NCBI RefSeq assembly: GCF_004795055.1
Contig: NZ_SSBJ01000001.1
Span: forward strand, 186,001 to 250,000
Direction: 5' to 3'
DNA from: Streptomyces sp. A1136
GTDB taxonomy: Bacteria; Actinomycetota; Actinomycetes; Streptomycetales; Streptomycetaceae
DNA: 64,000 nucleotides
Both the position numbers and the translations under genes were made by a program. This document shows, piece by piece, positions 42,796 to 51,795 of this stretch. The notes beneath the pieces are model-generated. The model had not been told where the DNA came from and made no database searches. It saw only the letters and a program-made list of their open reading frames with translations. Every line of letters begins with the position of its first letter. Within the stretch, counting starts at the first letter, position 1.

Positions 42796-43032
42796 ATGGC
42801 GAAGCCGCCTGTGCGCAAGCCTAAGAAGAAGGTCTGCGCGTTCTGCAAGGACAAGACCGCTTACGTGGACTACAAGGACACGAACATGCTGCGGAAGTTC
42901 ATTTCCGACCGCGGCAAGATCCGTGCCCGCCGCGTTACCGGCAACTGCACGCAGCACCAGCGTGACGTCGCCACGGCCGTGAAGAACAGCCGTGAGATGG
43001 CGCTGCTGCCCTACACGTCCACCGCGCGATAA
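42796..43032 (+). CDS. rpsR: 30S ribosomal protein S18
   Basis: This 78-residue protein has the pattern [31 protein letters not shown]. The Cys pair CAFC is retained. In Streptomyces two S18 paralogues are common, one zinc-binding (C+) and one zinc-free (C-). This one retains CxxC but shows no second cysteine pair nearby. A GGAGAG ribosome site lies upstream. Confidence 0.96.
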   Translation: MAKPPVRKPKKKVCAFCKDKTAYVDYKDTNMLRKFISDRGKIRARRVTGNCTQHQRDVATAVKNSREMALLPYTSTAR

Positions 43033-43050
43033 GGAAAGGGTGACCGACTA

Positions 43051-43497
43051 ATGAAGATCATCCTGACCCACGAGGTCAATGGCCTCGGTGCCGCCGGTGA
43101 CGTCGTCGACGTCAAGGACGGGTACGCCCGCAACTACCTGATCCCGCGTCGCTTCGCGATCCGCTGGACCAAGGGTGGCGAGCAGGACGTGGCGCAGATC
43201 CGCCGCGCCCGCAAGATCCACGAGATCGCGACCATCGAGCAGGCCAACGAGATCAAGGCCAAGCTCGAGGGCGTCAAGGTGCGTCTGGCCACCCGCTCGG
43301 GTGACGCCGGCCGTCTCTTCGGTTCCGTCACGCAGTCCGACATCGCTTCGGCGATCGAGGCTTCCGGTGGCCCGAAGGTCGACAAGCGCCGCGTCGAGCT
43401 CGGCTCGCCGATCAAGACCCTCGGTTCCTACCAGGTCTCCGTGCGTCTGCACGCCGAGGTCCTGGCGAACGTGGGCGTCGAGGTCGTCGCCGCCTAA
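43051..43497 (+). CDS. rplI: 50S ribosomal protein L9
   Basis: This 148-residue protein starts [33 protein letters not shown], the L9 signature. The long central helix and C-terminal RNA-binding domain ([16 protein letters not shown]) follow. It is the last gene of the rpsF operon, 18 bp after rpsR, with GGAAAGGGTG upstream. A hairpin follows. Confidence 0.97.
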   Translation: MKIILTHEVNGLGAAGDVVDVKDGYARNYLIPRRFAIRWTKGGEQDVAQIRRARKIHEIATIEQANEIKAKLEGVKVRLATRSGDAGRLFGSVTQSDIASAIEASGGPKVDKRRVELGSPIKTLGSYQVSVRLHAEVLANVGVEVVAA

Positions 43498-43509
43498 GTG
43501 CTGCGCATG

Positions 43510-43539
43510 AAGGGTCGCACCCCAAGGGGTGCGGCCCTT
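43510..43539 (+). terminator. rpsF-rplI operon terminator
   Basis: A 14-bp stem (43510-43523 with 43526-43539, one G-U wobble) with a 2-nt loop is followed by CTTCTTCGTT. It lies 12 bp past the rplI stop. Confidence 0.85.
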
Positions 43540-43566
43540 CTTCGTTGCTCGCGCTTCCTTCGACTT

Positions 43567-43580
43567 GTTTCACGTGAAAC
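43567..43580. promoter_or_regulatory. parS: parS site (perfect), rplI/MATE gap, copy 1
   Basis: Exact GTTTCACGTGAAAC, just after the rplI terminator and between convergent genes. Confidence 0.95.
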
Positions 43581-43585
43581 ACGGT

Positions 43586-43599
43586 GTTTGACGTGAAAC
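43586..43599. promoter_or_regulatory. parS-like site with one mismatch
   Basis: GTTTGACGTGAAAC differs by one base (C to G). It lies 5 bp from the preceding perfect site. Confidence 0.7.
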
Positions 43600-43607
43600 C
43601 GAGCGAT

Positions 43608-43621
43608 GTTTCACGTGAAAC
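43608..43621. promoter_or_regulatory. parS: parS site (perfect), rplI/MATE gap, copy 2
   Basis: Exact GTTTCACGTGAAAC, 12 bp from the MATE stop codon. It completes a three-site cluster within 55 bp. Confidence 0.95.
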
Positions 43622-43633
43622 ACGGTGGCCGGG

Positions 43634-44992
43634 TCACCGGGTCGCTCCGGCCACCAGCCACCGACCTGAGCGGGCGCGCAGCTGGAGCGTCGCCATACGG
43701 ACCACCATCATGAGGGTCATGGCCCACCAGAGGGCGGTCAGGCCGCCTCCCAGGGCCGGCAGGAGCAATGCTGCCGGGGTGAAGACGGCCAGTGTCAGCA
43801 GCATCGCCCAGGCGAGGTATCGGCCGTCGCCGGCCCCCATCAGGACTCCGTCCAGCACGAAAACGATGCCGCAGAGCGGCTGGGAGACGGCGAGGACCAG
43901 CAGGGCGGGCAACAGGGTGTCCTTCACCACGGGATCGTTGGTGAAGAGCGGTACGAAGACGGGCCGGGCCAGGACGACGAGCAGACCCAGTACGAGACCT
44001 GCGATGATCCCCCACCGCACCATCCGGCGACACAGGGCTTTGGCTCCGTACGTGTCCCCGGCGCCCAGGTAGCGGCCGATGATGGCTTGTCCGGCGATGG
44101 CGATCGCGTCCAGTGCGAACGCCAGCAGTGTCCACAGGGAGAGCAGGATCTGGTGGGCGGCGATGTCTGCGTCGCCCAAGCGGGCGGCTACGGCGGTCGC
44201 GATCATCAAAATCGCGCGCAGGGAGAGTGTGCGGACCAGCAGTGGCGCACCGGCCTGTGCGCAGGCGCGGATGCCTGCTGCGTCGGGCCGCAGCGTGGCG
44301 CCGTGTCGACGGGCACCACGGGTGACCACGGCCAGGTAGACGGCCGCCATGGCGCACTGTGCGGTGACGGTGCCCCACGCCGAGCCGGCGATGCCGAGGC
44401 CGGCGCCGTAGACGAGCGCGAGGTTGAGCACTCCGTTGAGAGTGAAACCGCCGATGGCGACGTAAAGAGGGGTGCGGGTGTCCTGGAGGCCGCGGATCAC
44501 ACCGGTGGCGGCCAGCACGATGAGCATGGCGGGGATGCCCAGAGCCGAGATCCGCAGGTAGGTGACCGCGTACGGGGCGACGGTGTCGGAGGCCCCGAAG
44601 AGGGAGATCAGCCAGGGCGCGGCGGGGAGCACGACGGCTATGACGGCGGCGCCGAGCAGCAGCGCCAGCCAGATCCCGTCCATGCCCTGGCGGATGGCGG
44701 CTTGGAGATCACCCGCGCCGACCCGTCGGGAGACGGCCGCCGTGGTGGCGTAGGCGAGGAAGACGAAGACGCTGACCGCGGTGGTGAGCAAGGCGGCCGC
44801 GACCCCCAGACCGGCCAGCTGGGGGGTGCCCAGGTGCCCGACGATGGCGCTGTCGGCCATCACGAAGAGAGGTTCGGCCACCAGCGCGCCGAAGGCCGGG
44901 AGGGCGAGCGCGAGGATCTCGCGGTCATGTCGTCGCGGGCCCGCCTCGGGCGCTGTGGAGGCCACGTTCACAAGCCCCGTCCAATCTTCCAC
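43634..44992 (-). CDS. MATE family efflux transporter (DinF-like)
   Basis: This 452-residue protein has 12 membrane segments and two MatE halves. The N-half begins EILALALPAFGALVAEPLFVMADSAIVGHLGTPQLAGLGVAAALL, where VMADSAIVGHLG is the family hallmark; the second half repeats it around DADIAAHQILLSLW. It probably exports drugs or organic cations against H+ or Na+. The start is uncertain: the ATG at 44992 lacks a spaced ribosome site, while a GTG at 44971 has GGGG upstream. The gap to dnaB carries a cluster of DnaA boxes. Confidence 0.88.
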   Translation of the reverse strand: MEDWTGLVNVASTAPEAGPRRHDREILALALPAFGALVAEPLFVMADSAIVGHLGTPQLAGLGVAAALLTTAVSVFVFLAYATTAAVSRRVGAGDLQAAIRQGMDGIWLALLLGAAVIAVVLPAAPWLISLFGASDTVAPYAVTYLRISALGIPAMLIVLAATGVIRGLQDTRTPLYVAIGGFTLNGVLNLALVYGAGLGIAGSAWGTVTAQCAMAAVYLAVVTRGARRHGATLRPDAAGIRACAQAGAPLLVRTLSLRAILMIATAVAARLGDADIAAHQILLSLWTLLAFALDAIAIAGQAIIGRYLGAGDTYGAKALCRRMVRWGIIAGLVLGLLVVLARPVFVPLFTNDPVVKDTLLPALLVLAVSQPLCGIVFVLDGVLMGAGDGRYLAWAMLLTLAVFTPAALLLPALGGGLTALWWAMTLMMVVRMATLQLRARSGRWLVAGATR

Positions 44993-45405
44993 AGGTAATA
45001 GATACAGGCTATCAGTGATCCTTACCTGACCGCTGACTTGGGACTTCTCCGCACCCCTTTGGAGGCGATCTTGAGACAGTGGCCAAGATTTTTCTCCCCG
45101 CGCGTCGCCGGGAGGTAAAAGTGCAGGTCAGTTGGGTAGCCGGGGCGCCCAGGTGATTTTGTCCACAGCGTCGTCCCCCGGTCCGTGCACAGCTTCGGGG
45201 GACTTACCCACAGCATTGGCGCCGTCATCCACATCTCATCCACACAGCCTGTGGATAACAAGATTGGCTGACGTCGTCCGCGGCCCTACCGTTGTGCGTT
45301 GCCCCGGTGCGCCGACAGCCGATTCGGGGTCCCCGAATGTCAGAGCCGTGCCCTAGAAAGAGTGGCACGGCGAGGTCCGCGTTGCGGACGGGAGGAGGCG
45401 GCCCG
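44993..45405. promoter_or_regulatory. MATE-dnaB gap with DnaA-box cluster
   Basis: This 413-bp divergent gap contains no gene. Four strict DnaA boxes lie within 100 bp: TTGTCCACA (45159-45167), TCATCCACA (45225-45233 and 45236-45244) and TTATCCACA on the minus strand (45250-45258). Two relaxed ones are CCGTGCACA (45183-45191) and TTACCCACA (45204-45212). They lie 148-247 bp before the dnaB start. I could not assign the promoters. Confidence 0.75.
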
Positions 45406-46887
45406 GTGAGTATGCCCGAGCCCATGGACGACCCCTGGGCCGACAGCGGTCCTGGTGACCGTCTGCCCGCCCGTTCGCGTCGGGGCGGTGACGCCCGCGG
45501 TCGCGGTGAGGACCAGCAGGACCGGGGACGTGACGGCGGCTCCTGGGACGGCGGGGGCGGTGGGTTCGAGCGGGTGCCGCCCCAGGACCTCGACGCCGAG
45601 CAGTCCGTCCTCGGCGGCATGCTGCTGTCCAAGGACGCCATCGCCGACGTGGTCGAGGTGCTCAAGGGGCACGACTTCTACCGACCCTCCCACGAGACGA
45701 TCTACCAGGCCATCCTCGACCTGTACGCCAAGGGCGAGCCTGCGGACCCGATCACCGTCGGAGCCGAACTGACCCGGCGCGGTGAGATCAGCAAGGTGGG
45801 TGGCGCCGCCTACCTGCACACCCTGGTCCAGTCCGTGCCGACCGCGGCCAACGCCGAGTACTACGCGGAGATCGTCCACGAGAGGGCGGTCCTGCGCCGC
45901 CTCGTCGCCGCCGGTACGAAGATCACGCAAATGGGATACGCGGCCGACGGCGACGTCGACGAGATCGTCAACAGTGCCCAGGCGGAGATCTACGCGGTCA
46001 CCGAGCAGCGGACGTCGGAGGACTACCTGCCGCTGGGCGACATCATGGAAGGCGCCCTCGACGAGATCGAGGCGATCGGCTCGCGCAGCGGCCAGATGTC
46101 CGGCGTGCCCACGGGCTTCACCGACCTCGACTCCCTGACCAACGGCCTGCACCCGGGACAGATGATCGTCATCGCGGCCCGACCCGCCATGGGCAAGTCG
46201 ACGCTCGCCTTGGACTTCGCCCGTGCCTGCTCCATCAAGAGCAATCTGCCCAGCGTCATCTTCTCCCTCGAAATGGGGCGCAACGAGATCGCGATGCGCC
46301 TGCTCTCGGCGGAAGCCAGGGTCGCGCTGCACCACATGCGTTCCGGCACCATGACGGACGACGACTGGACCAGGCTGGCCCGCCGCATGCCCGACGTCTC
46401 CGCCGCCCCCTTGTACATCGACGACTCGCCCAACCTGTCGATGATGGAGATCCGCGCCAAGTGCCGCCGGCTCAAGCAGCGCAACGACCTCTCCCTGGTC
46501 GTCATCGACTACCTCCAGCTGATGCAGTCGGGTGGGTCGCGCCGGCCCGAAAGCCGCCAGCAGGAGGTCTCGGACATGTCCCGAAACCTCAAACTGTTGG
46601 CGAAGGAGCTGGAGGTCCCGGTGATCGCGCTGTCCCAGCTGAACCGTGGACCCGAGCAGCGTACGGACAAGAAGCCGATGGTCTCCGACCTGCGTGAGTC
46701 GGGCTCGATCGAGCAGGACGCGGACATGGTGATCCTGCTGCACCGCGAGGACGCGTACGAGAAGGAGTCGCCCCGCGCGGGCGAGGCCGACCTCATCGTG
46801 GCCAAGCACCGTAACGGCCCGACGGCGACGATCACCGTGGCCTTCCAGGGCCATTATTCGCGGTTCGTGGACATGGCCAACACGTAG
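45406..46887 (+). CDS. dnaB: Replicative DNA helicase DnaB
   Basis: This 493-residue hexameric helicase drives the replication fork. The GTG at 45406 (VSMPEPMDDPWADS) follows GGGAGGAGG; the frame continues upstream but not with helicase sequence. The N-terminal collar has VPPQDLDAEQSVLGGMLLSKDAIADV. The RecA-like domain has Walker A ARPAMGKST near residue 260 and VVIDYLQLMQ as Walker B. RESGSIEQDADMVILLHRED is also conserved. No intein is present, unlike some actinobacterial DnaB. It is preceded by the DnaA-box cluster and followed after 9 bp by a serine hydrolase gene. Confidence 0.97.
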   Translation: MSMPEPMDDPWADSGPGDRLPARSRRGGDARGRGEDQQDRGRDGGSWDGGGGGFERVPPQDLDAEQSVLGGMLLSKDAIADVVEVLKGHDFYRPSHETIYQAILDLYAKGEPADPITVGAELTRRGEISKVGGAAYLHTLVQSVPTAANAEYYAEIVHERAVLRRLVAAGTKITQMGYAADGDVDEIVNSAQAEIYAVTEQRTSEDYLPLGDIMEGALDEIEAIGSRSGQMSGVPTGFTDLDSLTNGLHPGQMIVIAARPAMGKSTLALDFARACSIKSNLPSVIFSLEMGRNEIAMRLLSAEARVALHHMRSGTMTDDDWTRLARRMPDVSAAPLYIDDSPNLSMMEIRAKCRRLKQRNDLSLVVIDYLQLMQSGGSRRPESRQQEVSDMSRNLKLLAKELEVPVIALSQLNRGPEQRTDKKPMVSDLRESGSIEQDADMVILLHREDAYEKESPRAGEADLIVAKHRNGPTATITVAFQGHYSRFVDMANT

Positions 46888-46896
46888 CATCCGATC

Positions 46897-48282
46897 ATGG
46901 CTGACGTATCCGAGGACCACCACCTGCTCCCCTCCACCCGCCGCGCGCTTCGGCACCGGATCGCCGTGGCGCAGAGCGAGGGACGTGCGCCGTCCGTCGT
47001 CGCCGCCGTCGTCCGCGCGGGAGAGGTGGTCTGGGAAGGATCCCGGACCTCGGTCGAAGGGCACGGCCCGGACGGGAACGTCCAGTACCGCATCGGGTCG
47101 ATCACCAAGACCTTCACCGCCGTACTCGTGATGCGGCTGCGGGACGAGGGGCTGCTGGACCTCGGCGACCGGCTGGACAAGCACCTGTCGGGCACGGCAG
47201 CCGGTGCGGTGACCGTCCGCCAGCTCCTGGCCCATACCGGCGGGCTGGCGGCCGAGACGCCGGGCGAGTGGTGGGAGCGAAGCCCGGCCGGGCTGCGGCC
47301 GGCGCTCGCCGACGTGCTGGGAGACGAGCCGTTCCGCTTCGAGCCCGGCCTTCGACACCACTACTCCAACCCCGGCTACAGCTTGCTCGGTTCGCTGGTG
47401 GAGGCGCTTCGCGGCAAGCCGTGGGAAGAGGTGCTCCGGGCCGAGATTCTGGAGCCCCTCGGGCTGGAACGCACCACGGTGGCTCCCCGGGCCCCGCACG
47501 CCGGTGGCTGGGCGGTGCATCCCTGGGCGGACGTGATGATGCCGGAGCCGGCCGAGGACCTGGGCATCATGGCCGCGGCCGGGCAACTGTGGTCGACGGC
47601 CGAGGATTTGGGGCGATTCGCGACATTCCTCGTACGAGGTGACTCCCGCGTGCTGAGTGCGGACTCCCTCCGGGAGATGCGGACACCGGCCGTGGCTCCC
47701 GAACCCGGGGCCACCGCGAACGGCTACGGACTCGGGCTGCAAGTCCTGGATCAGGGTGGGCGCGCGCTCGCCGGGCACGGCGGGTCACTGCCCGGGTTCG
47801 TCGCGGGACTGTGGCTGAGCGAGGCGGACGACGTGGCCGCCGTGGTGCTGGCGAACTGCACCTCGGGACTGCCCGCCACCGCGGTCGCCCTGGACCTGCT
47901 CGGGATCGTGGCGGAAGCCGAGCCGCGCATCCCCGAGCCGTGGCGGCCCTTCCTCGACTCGGACCCGGTGGCACTCGAACTGTGTGGCCCTTGGTACTGG
48001 GGCACGGCTGCCCAGGTGGTGCGGCTGACATCGGACGGACTGCTGGAACTGGGACCGATGGGTCCCACGGGTCGCACGGCCAGGTTCCGTGCCAACCGGG
48101 ACGGCACGTGGACCGGCCTGAACGGCTACTACGCCGGCGAGACGCTGCGTGCGGTCCGACGGGCGGACGGCTCCGTGAGCCACCTCGACCTCGGTTCGTT
48201 CGTCTTCACACGGGAGCCGTACGACGCCGGGGCACCGGTTCCCGGTGGGGTGGATCCCGCGGGCTGGCGCGGCATCGGCTAG
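46897..48282 (+). CDS. Serine hydrolase of the beta-lactamase/class C family
   Basis: This 461-residue protein has the serine beta-lactamase-like fold. The SxxK motif is S68-I-T-K71 (RIGSITKTFTAVL), the YxN motif is YSN in LRHHYSNPGYSLLG, and the third motif is HGGSLPGF. There is no signal peptide, so it is probably cytoplasmic and more likely an esterase or D-aminopeptidase than a resistance enzyme. A lipocalin-like C-terminal part (residues ~350-461) follows. It begins 9 bp after dnaB and may be read from the same transcript. Substrate unknown. Confidence 0.85.
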   Translation: MADVSEDHHLLPSTRRALRHRIAVAQSEGRAPSVVAAVVRAGEVVWEGSRTSVEGHGPDGNVQYRIGSITKTFTAVLVMRLRDEGLLDLGDRLDKHLSGTAAGAVTVRQLLAHTGGLAAETPGEWWERSPAGLRPALADVLGDEPFRFEPGLRHHYSNPGYSLLGSLVEALRGKPWEEVLRAEILEPLGLERTTVAPRAPHAGGWAVHPWADVMMPEPAEDLGIMAAAGQLWSTAEDLGRFATFLVRGDSRVLSADSLREMRTPAVAPEPGATANGYGLGLQVLDQGGRALAGHGGSLPGFVAGLWLSEADDVAAVVLANCTSGLPATAVALDLLGIVAEAEPRIPEPWRPFLDSDPVALELCGPWYWGTAAQVVRLTSDGLLELGPMGPTGRTARFRANRDGTWTGLNGYYAGETLRAVRRADGSVSHLDLGSFVFTREPYDAGAPVPGGVDPAGWRGIG

Positions 48283-48346
48283 CGCGGTGATCGGGCGCCG
48301 GGGCACGGTCGCGGGCCGGCTCGCGCGCCGGCCTCACGACCGCTTC

Positions 48347-49546
48347 TCAGGAGACCAGCTCGCGCTCCAGCGGGGTGCGGAAGCGGGGTGTGATCCGCGC
48401 GTCCCCGATCCACTCGGCGAGGCGGGTTGCTTCGGCGGTCACGGCCCGCTCGGCCGCGCGGTCCGCGCCGCCCAGTAGCCGCCAGACGATCCGTCCGTCG
48501 GCGCGCTGCGCCCAGCCGCCGATGATCTCGCCGTTCCACCACACGGTGGGGCCGATGTTGCCGGCGTAGTCGAAGAGAGCGACCCGGTACGCCGGGTCCA
48601 GGTGGAAGCTGCGGTCGGCCCAGCCCATCCCGCTGGGGTCCAGCGCCGGAAGCAGCGCGGCCCATGGCTCGGGGGCCGGCTCGGGACGGGTGTCGCCCGG
48701 GCTGACAAGGGCGGTGGTGCCGTCTTCGAGGCGCACCTGCTCCGCGCCGGTGGCTGCCAACGCCTTGCGCGCTTCGGTCAAGGTCCAGCCGGTCCACCAT
48801 TTGAAGTCGACCTCCGTGGCCGGACCGTACGCGCGCAGCCACCGGCGGGCGATCTCGGAACGCGCCTCGGCGAGCGCCACGGCCGGCCAGGGCTCGGTGT
48901 GGACCCAGCGGTACTGACTGGACGTCCACGCCCCGCGCGGGCGGTCACGACGAATCCGCCCGTCGGCTGCCAGGAGGCGGATGACACGGGTCGCGACACC
49001 GGTCTGCGCCTCGTACTTCTTGCCCCGACCCACGGTGATCTTCCGACGCAGGGCGGGCACCGCGGCGGACAACTCCCCTCCGGTGGCGGGGCCCAGGGTG
49101 TCGAGCGCGTCGAGTGCGGCCTGCTCCGCCTCGGCCAGCCAGGCGGCGTCGAGGCCCTGGCCGTCCTCTTCGAGGTGCTTGAGGAGGCTTCGACGTTCCT
49201 TGATCGCGATGGCTCGGGCCGTGGAGGAGGCCACGTAGGGCGCGAGTTCGGTGGAGACGGCGAACAAGGTGTTGCGCATGCTCAACAACCGGACCAGGCT
49301 CACGTCCTCGTAAAGGGCCTGCTCGATCGTGGTCGGGTCGCTTGCGGCCAGCCGCGCGCGAGCGGACAGGAACACGGTCGCCGCGTCCGTGGCGTGCAGC
49401 GCGACGACGGCATCCGCCGCCTGGGGGACGTCGGCCGCGCGAGCCGAAGGAGCCAAGCCGTGGCGATGGCCGAGCCGGTGGCGGCGCTCGGCTCGCGTGA
49501 TGAGAGGAAGGGTGAGACTCACCCTCCCGATCGTAGGCCGGGCCAC
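48347..49546 (-). CDS. Winged-helix DNA-binding domain protein (HTH_42, AlkZ/YcaQ-like)
   Basis: This protein of up to 399 residues belongs to the HTH_42 family. Hallmarks are LHATDAATVFLSARARL near residue 55, LLSMRNTLFAV, and the C-terminal GNIGPTVWWNGEIIGGWAQRADGRIVW. Family members AlkZ and YcaQ are DNA glycosylases that unhook crosslinks, but many actinobacterial paralogues are uncharacterised. The GTG at 49546 has no ribosome site. The GTG at 49522 has GGGAGG immediately adjacent, so the start is unresolved. It follows no obvious operon. Confidence 0.78.
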   Translation of the reverse strand: MARPTIGRVSLTLPLITRAERRHRLGHRHGLAPSARAADVPQAADAVVALHATDAATVFLSARARLAASDPTTIEQALYEDVSLVRLLSMRNTLFAVSTELAPYVASSTARAIAIKERRSLLKHLEEDGQGLDAAWLAEAEQAALDALDTLGPATGGELSAAVPALRRKITVGRGKKYEAQTGVATRVIRLLAADGRIRRDRPRGAWTSSQYRWVHTEPWPAVALAEARSEIARRWLRAYGPATEVDFKWWTGWTLTEARKALAATGAEQVRLEDGTTALVSPGDTRPEPAPEPWAALLPALDPSGMGWADRSFHLDPAYRVALFDYAGNIGPTVWWNGEIIGGWAQRADGRIVWRLLGGADRAAERAVTAEATRLAEWIGDARITPRFRTPLERELVS

Positions 49547-49576
49547 GGACAGCGGCCCGGCCCTCGTTGGGCTTGG

Positions 49577-50038
49577 TCAGAGCGCCCGTTTGAAGCCGAC
49601 GTGGGAGGCGGTGAAGCCGAGCCGTTCGTAGAAACGGTGCGCGTCGGTTCGTGTGACGTCCGAGGTGAGCTGGACCAGCACGCAGTTCTCCCGGCGGGAG
49701 TGTTCGACCGCCCATTCGATGAACCGGGTGCCCAGGCCGCTGCCGCGTTCCTCCGCGTGGACCCGCACTCCTTCGATGACGGAGCGGGTGGCGCCCCTGC
49801 GGGAGAGGCCGGCGATGATGGTGAGCTGGAGGGTCCCCACGACCCGCTCGCCCCGGACGGCCACCATCACGTGCTGATGGGGGTCGGTCGCCAGGCGTCT
49901 GAAAGCCTCGGCGTAGGGGGTGAGGTCGTCGGGGGACTCCCGGGTCGCCCCGAGCGGATCGTCGGCGAGCATGGCGACGATCTCGGGCAGATCGGCCTCG
50001 GTCGCGGGGCGGATGGTCGGTTCACGGTCGTCGGTCAC
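49577..50038 (-). CDS. GNAT family N-acetyltransferase
   Basis: This 153-residue single-domain GNAT starts at the GTG at 50038 (VTDDREPTIRPATEADLPEIV), with GAAGGGAA upstream. Acetyl-CoA contacts come from VRVHAEERGSGLGTRFIEWAVEHSR, with RGSGLG as the pyrophosphate loop. DAHRFYERLGF is the usual C-terminal motif. The substrate is unknown. It is 14 bp downstream of another GNAT gene on the same strand, so they probably form an operon. Confidence 0.88.
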   Translation of the reverse strand: MTDDREPTIRPATEADLPEIVAMLADDPLGATRESPDDLTPYAEAFRRLATDPHQHVMVAVRGERVVGTLQLTIIAGLSRRGATRSVIEGVRVHAEERGSGLGTRFIEWAVEHSRRENCVLVQLTSDVTRTDAHRFYERLGFTASHVGFKRAL

Positions 50039-50052
50039 GGCGGTTTCCCTTC

Positions 50053-50958
50053 TCAGCCCGCGGCGACGGTGACCGGAGCCCAGCGGCGTGTCCAGTCGCC
50101 CGGGAGGCAGGAGAGGTTCCTGGTCATGACGGCGTTGAAGGCCAGGGAGCTGAGACCGCGGTCCTTGAGCCATGCGCGGAGTTCTTCGTGGCGTACGTCG
50201 ACATCGGTGCGCAGCGGGCGTTCGGTGGTGGCGGCGAGGGCCGTGACGAGCGCTTGGGCAGTGACGGTGTCCCGGGCGACCAGTGGGCCGATGACATGCG
50301 TTTCCATGTTGGGCCAGATGGCGGCGTAGCCGACAAGCTCGCCGGAGCTGTCCTCGGCGACGAACAACCTGTCCGCGAAGGCGGGCAGTCGCGTGATCAC
50401 ATGGGTGCGATCGCTTCCGAACACCTCCGTGTCCAAGTGGACGATCCGGACGAGATCACCGGCGGTGGCACGCCTGACGGGCGAGGTTCCCGGGGGAGGC
50501 GGCGTGGAATCCGGTCGGAAGCTTCCGCACAGCATCTCCGCGCTGCCGGCGGTGTCGAAGCCGAGCTCCTCGTAGAGCGGGCGTCCGTAGGGCGTGGCGT
50601 GCAGCGTCAGCGGGGTGCCTTTGAGGACGTCGTCGCAGATGTAGGTCATGAGGCGACGCCCCAGGCCCTGCCGCGCGTACCGGTCGGCGACGAGGACCAT
50701 ACCGATCGCGGCGAGCTCCGGATCGGCATGCGCCGGGCCGTAGCGGGTGACGACACAGACCGCGGCGAGTCCACCGCCGTCGGGAGCGTCAATGCCGTAA
50801 CCGTCGCCGGCGGCCAGGAGGAGTCCCCACTTGTGGTCCTCGCGGGGCCAGCCGCGATCCTCGGACAGGTCGGCGCACTGGCGGAGATCTTTCAGGGCCA
50901 GCGAGCGGATCGGTAGGTCGGTGAGATCTGGTGCGGTCACCGGTTCAGCCTGGATCAT
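50053..50958 (-). CDS. Two-domain GNAT acetyltransferase
   Basis: The protein has 301 residues from the ATG at 50958; an ATG at 51009 would give 318 but lies next to a parS site. The first half is a clear GNAT: AAIGMVLVADRYARQGLGRRLMTYICDD. It ends YGRPLYEELGFD. The second half (from about residue 155) is a weaker GNAT-like domain with VRRATAGDLVRIVHLDTEVFG. Tandem GNATs often act on antibiotics or amino acids; the target here is unknown. It is transcribed with the single-domain GNAT and divergent from the HAD gene, across two parS sites. Confidence 0.78.
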   Translation of the reverse strand: MIQAEPVTAPDLTDLPIRSLALKDLRQCADLSEDRGWPREDHKWGLLLAAGDGYGIDAPDGGGLAAVCVVTRYGPAHADPELAAIGMVLVADRYARQGLGRRLMTYICDDVLKGTPLTLHATPYGRPLYEELGFDTAGSAEMLCGSFRPDSTPPPPGTSPVRRATAGDLVRIVHLDTEVFGSDRTHVITRLPAFADRLFVAEDSSGELVGYAAIWPNMETHVIGPLVARDTVTAQALVTALAATTERPLRTDVDVRHEELRAWLKDRGLSSLAFNAVMTRNLSCLPGDWTRRWAPVTVAAG

Positions 50959-51009
50959 GACAGAGGGGCCGTCCAGGGGATTTGACAGACCCGCCGCCGG
51001 AGCCGTCAT

Positions 51010-51023
51010 GTTTCACGTGAAAC
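51010..51023. promoter_or_regulatory. parS: parS site (perfect), GNAT/HAD promoter gap, copy 1
   Basis: Exact GTTTCACGTGAAAC. It is the only parS cluster here located between divergent rather than convergent genes. Confidence 0.95.
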
Positions 51024-51028
51024 ACGCT

Positions 51029-51042
51029 GTTTCACGTGAAAC
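51029..51042. promoter_or_regulatory. parS: parS site (perfect), GNAT/HAD promoter gap, copy 2
   Basis: Exact GTTTCACGTGAAAC, 5 bp from copy 1 and 22 bp before the HAD start codon. Confidence 0.95.
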
Positions 51043-51064
51043 ATGACCGCTAGCCTCGACGACT

Positions 51065-51715
51065 ATGACGCGTCTGCACCTCTTCGATCTCGACGGCACC
51101 CTGATGTACGGATCGGCGGCACCTGTCGAGATCTCCCGTCAGCTCGGTGTCGGTCACGAGATCGCCGAGCTGGAACGGGCCTTCGCGGCCAGGGAGATCG
51201 GCCCGCACGAGTTCTCCCTGGCGGCACACGCGTTGTGGTCGGACCTGACCGCTGACCATGTCAGGGCGGCGTTCGACGGTGCCCCGTGGCTGGAGGGCAT
51301 CCGGGAGGTGTGGCGAGAGATCAAGGAACGCGGTGATCTCTGCGCCGTGATCTCGCTGTCCCCCTCGTTCTTCGTCGAGCTGCTCCTGGAGTGGGGAGCG
51401 GACGCGGCGCATGGCTCGGTCTACCCTGCGGTGCCGTTCACCGGGCCCTTGGACGTGACGGGCATTCTCACCCCCGAGGGGAAGGTCGAGGTCGCGGACC
51501 GTCTGTGCACGCGGTTCGGACTGAGCCGGAACGACTGCGTCGCGTACGGGGACTCGCTGACCGATTCGGTGCTCTTCGAGGCGGTGCCGACATCGGTGGC
51601 GGTCAACGCCCGGCCGTACCTCGCGGAGCGGGCCACCTACGTCTACGAGGGCAGGGACCTCCGTGAGGCGTATCAGCTCGTCGGGACGGCACGCCCGGAA
51701 CTCGCCGCATCTTAA
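51065..51715 (+). CDS. HAD superfamily hydrolase
   Basis: This 216-residue phosphatase-like protein has HAD motif I DLDGTL (HLFDLDGTLMYG) near residue 6 and motif IV YGDSLTDSVLF near residue 160. The serine motif is near SLSPSFF at residue 98. The helical cap and C-terminal layout resemble phosphoserine phosphatase-type (SerB-like) HADs. Its substrate is unknown. The ATG at 51065 lies 22 bp after a parS site. Confidence 0.87.
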   Translation: MTRLHLFDLDGTLMYGSAAPVEISRQLGVGHEIAELERAFAAREIGPHEFSLAAHALWSDLTADHVRAAFDGAPWLEGIREVWREIKERGDLCAVISLSPSFFVELLLEWGADAAHGSVYPAVPFTGPLDVTGILTPEGKVEVADRLCTRFGLSRNDCVAYGDSLTDSVLFEAVPTSVAVNARPYLAERATYVYEGRDLREAYQLVGTARPELAAS

Positions 51716-51795
51716 GGGGAAGGGGGGATACGAGCGCCAAGTTTCCGTATTCCCCCGCGGGGCACACGGTCCGCTGGCACGCTGTAAAGCCCGGA

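Noticed and set aside
46897..48282. Antibiotic-resistance beta-lactamase
   Set aside because: There is no signal peptide and it has an extra C-terminal domain; an esterase or peptidase role is more likely.
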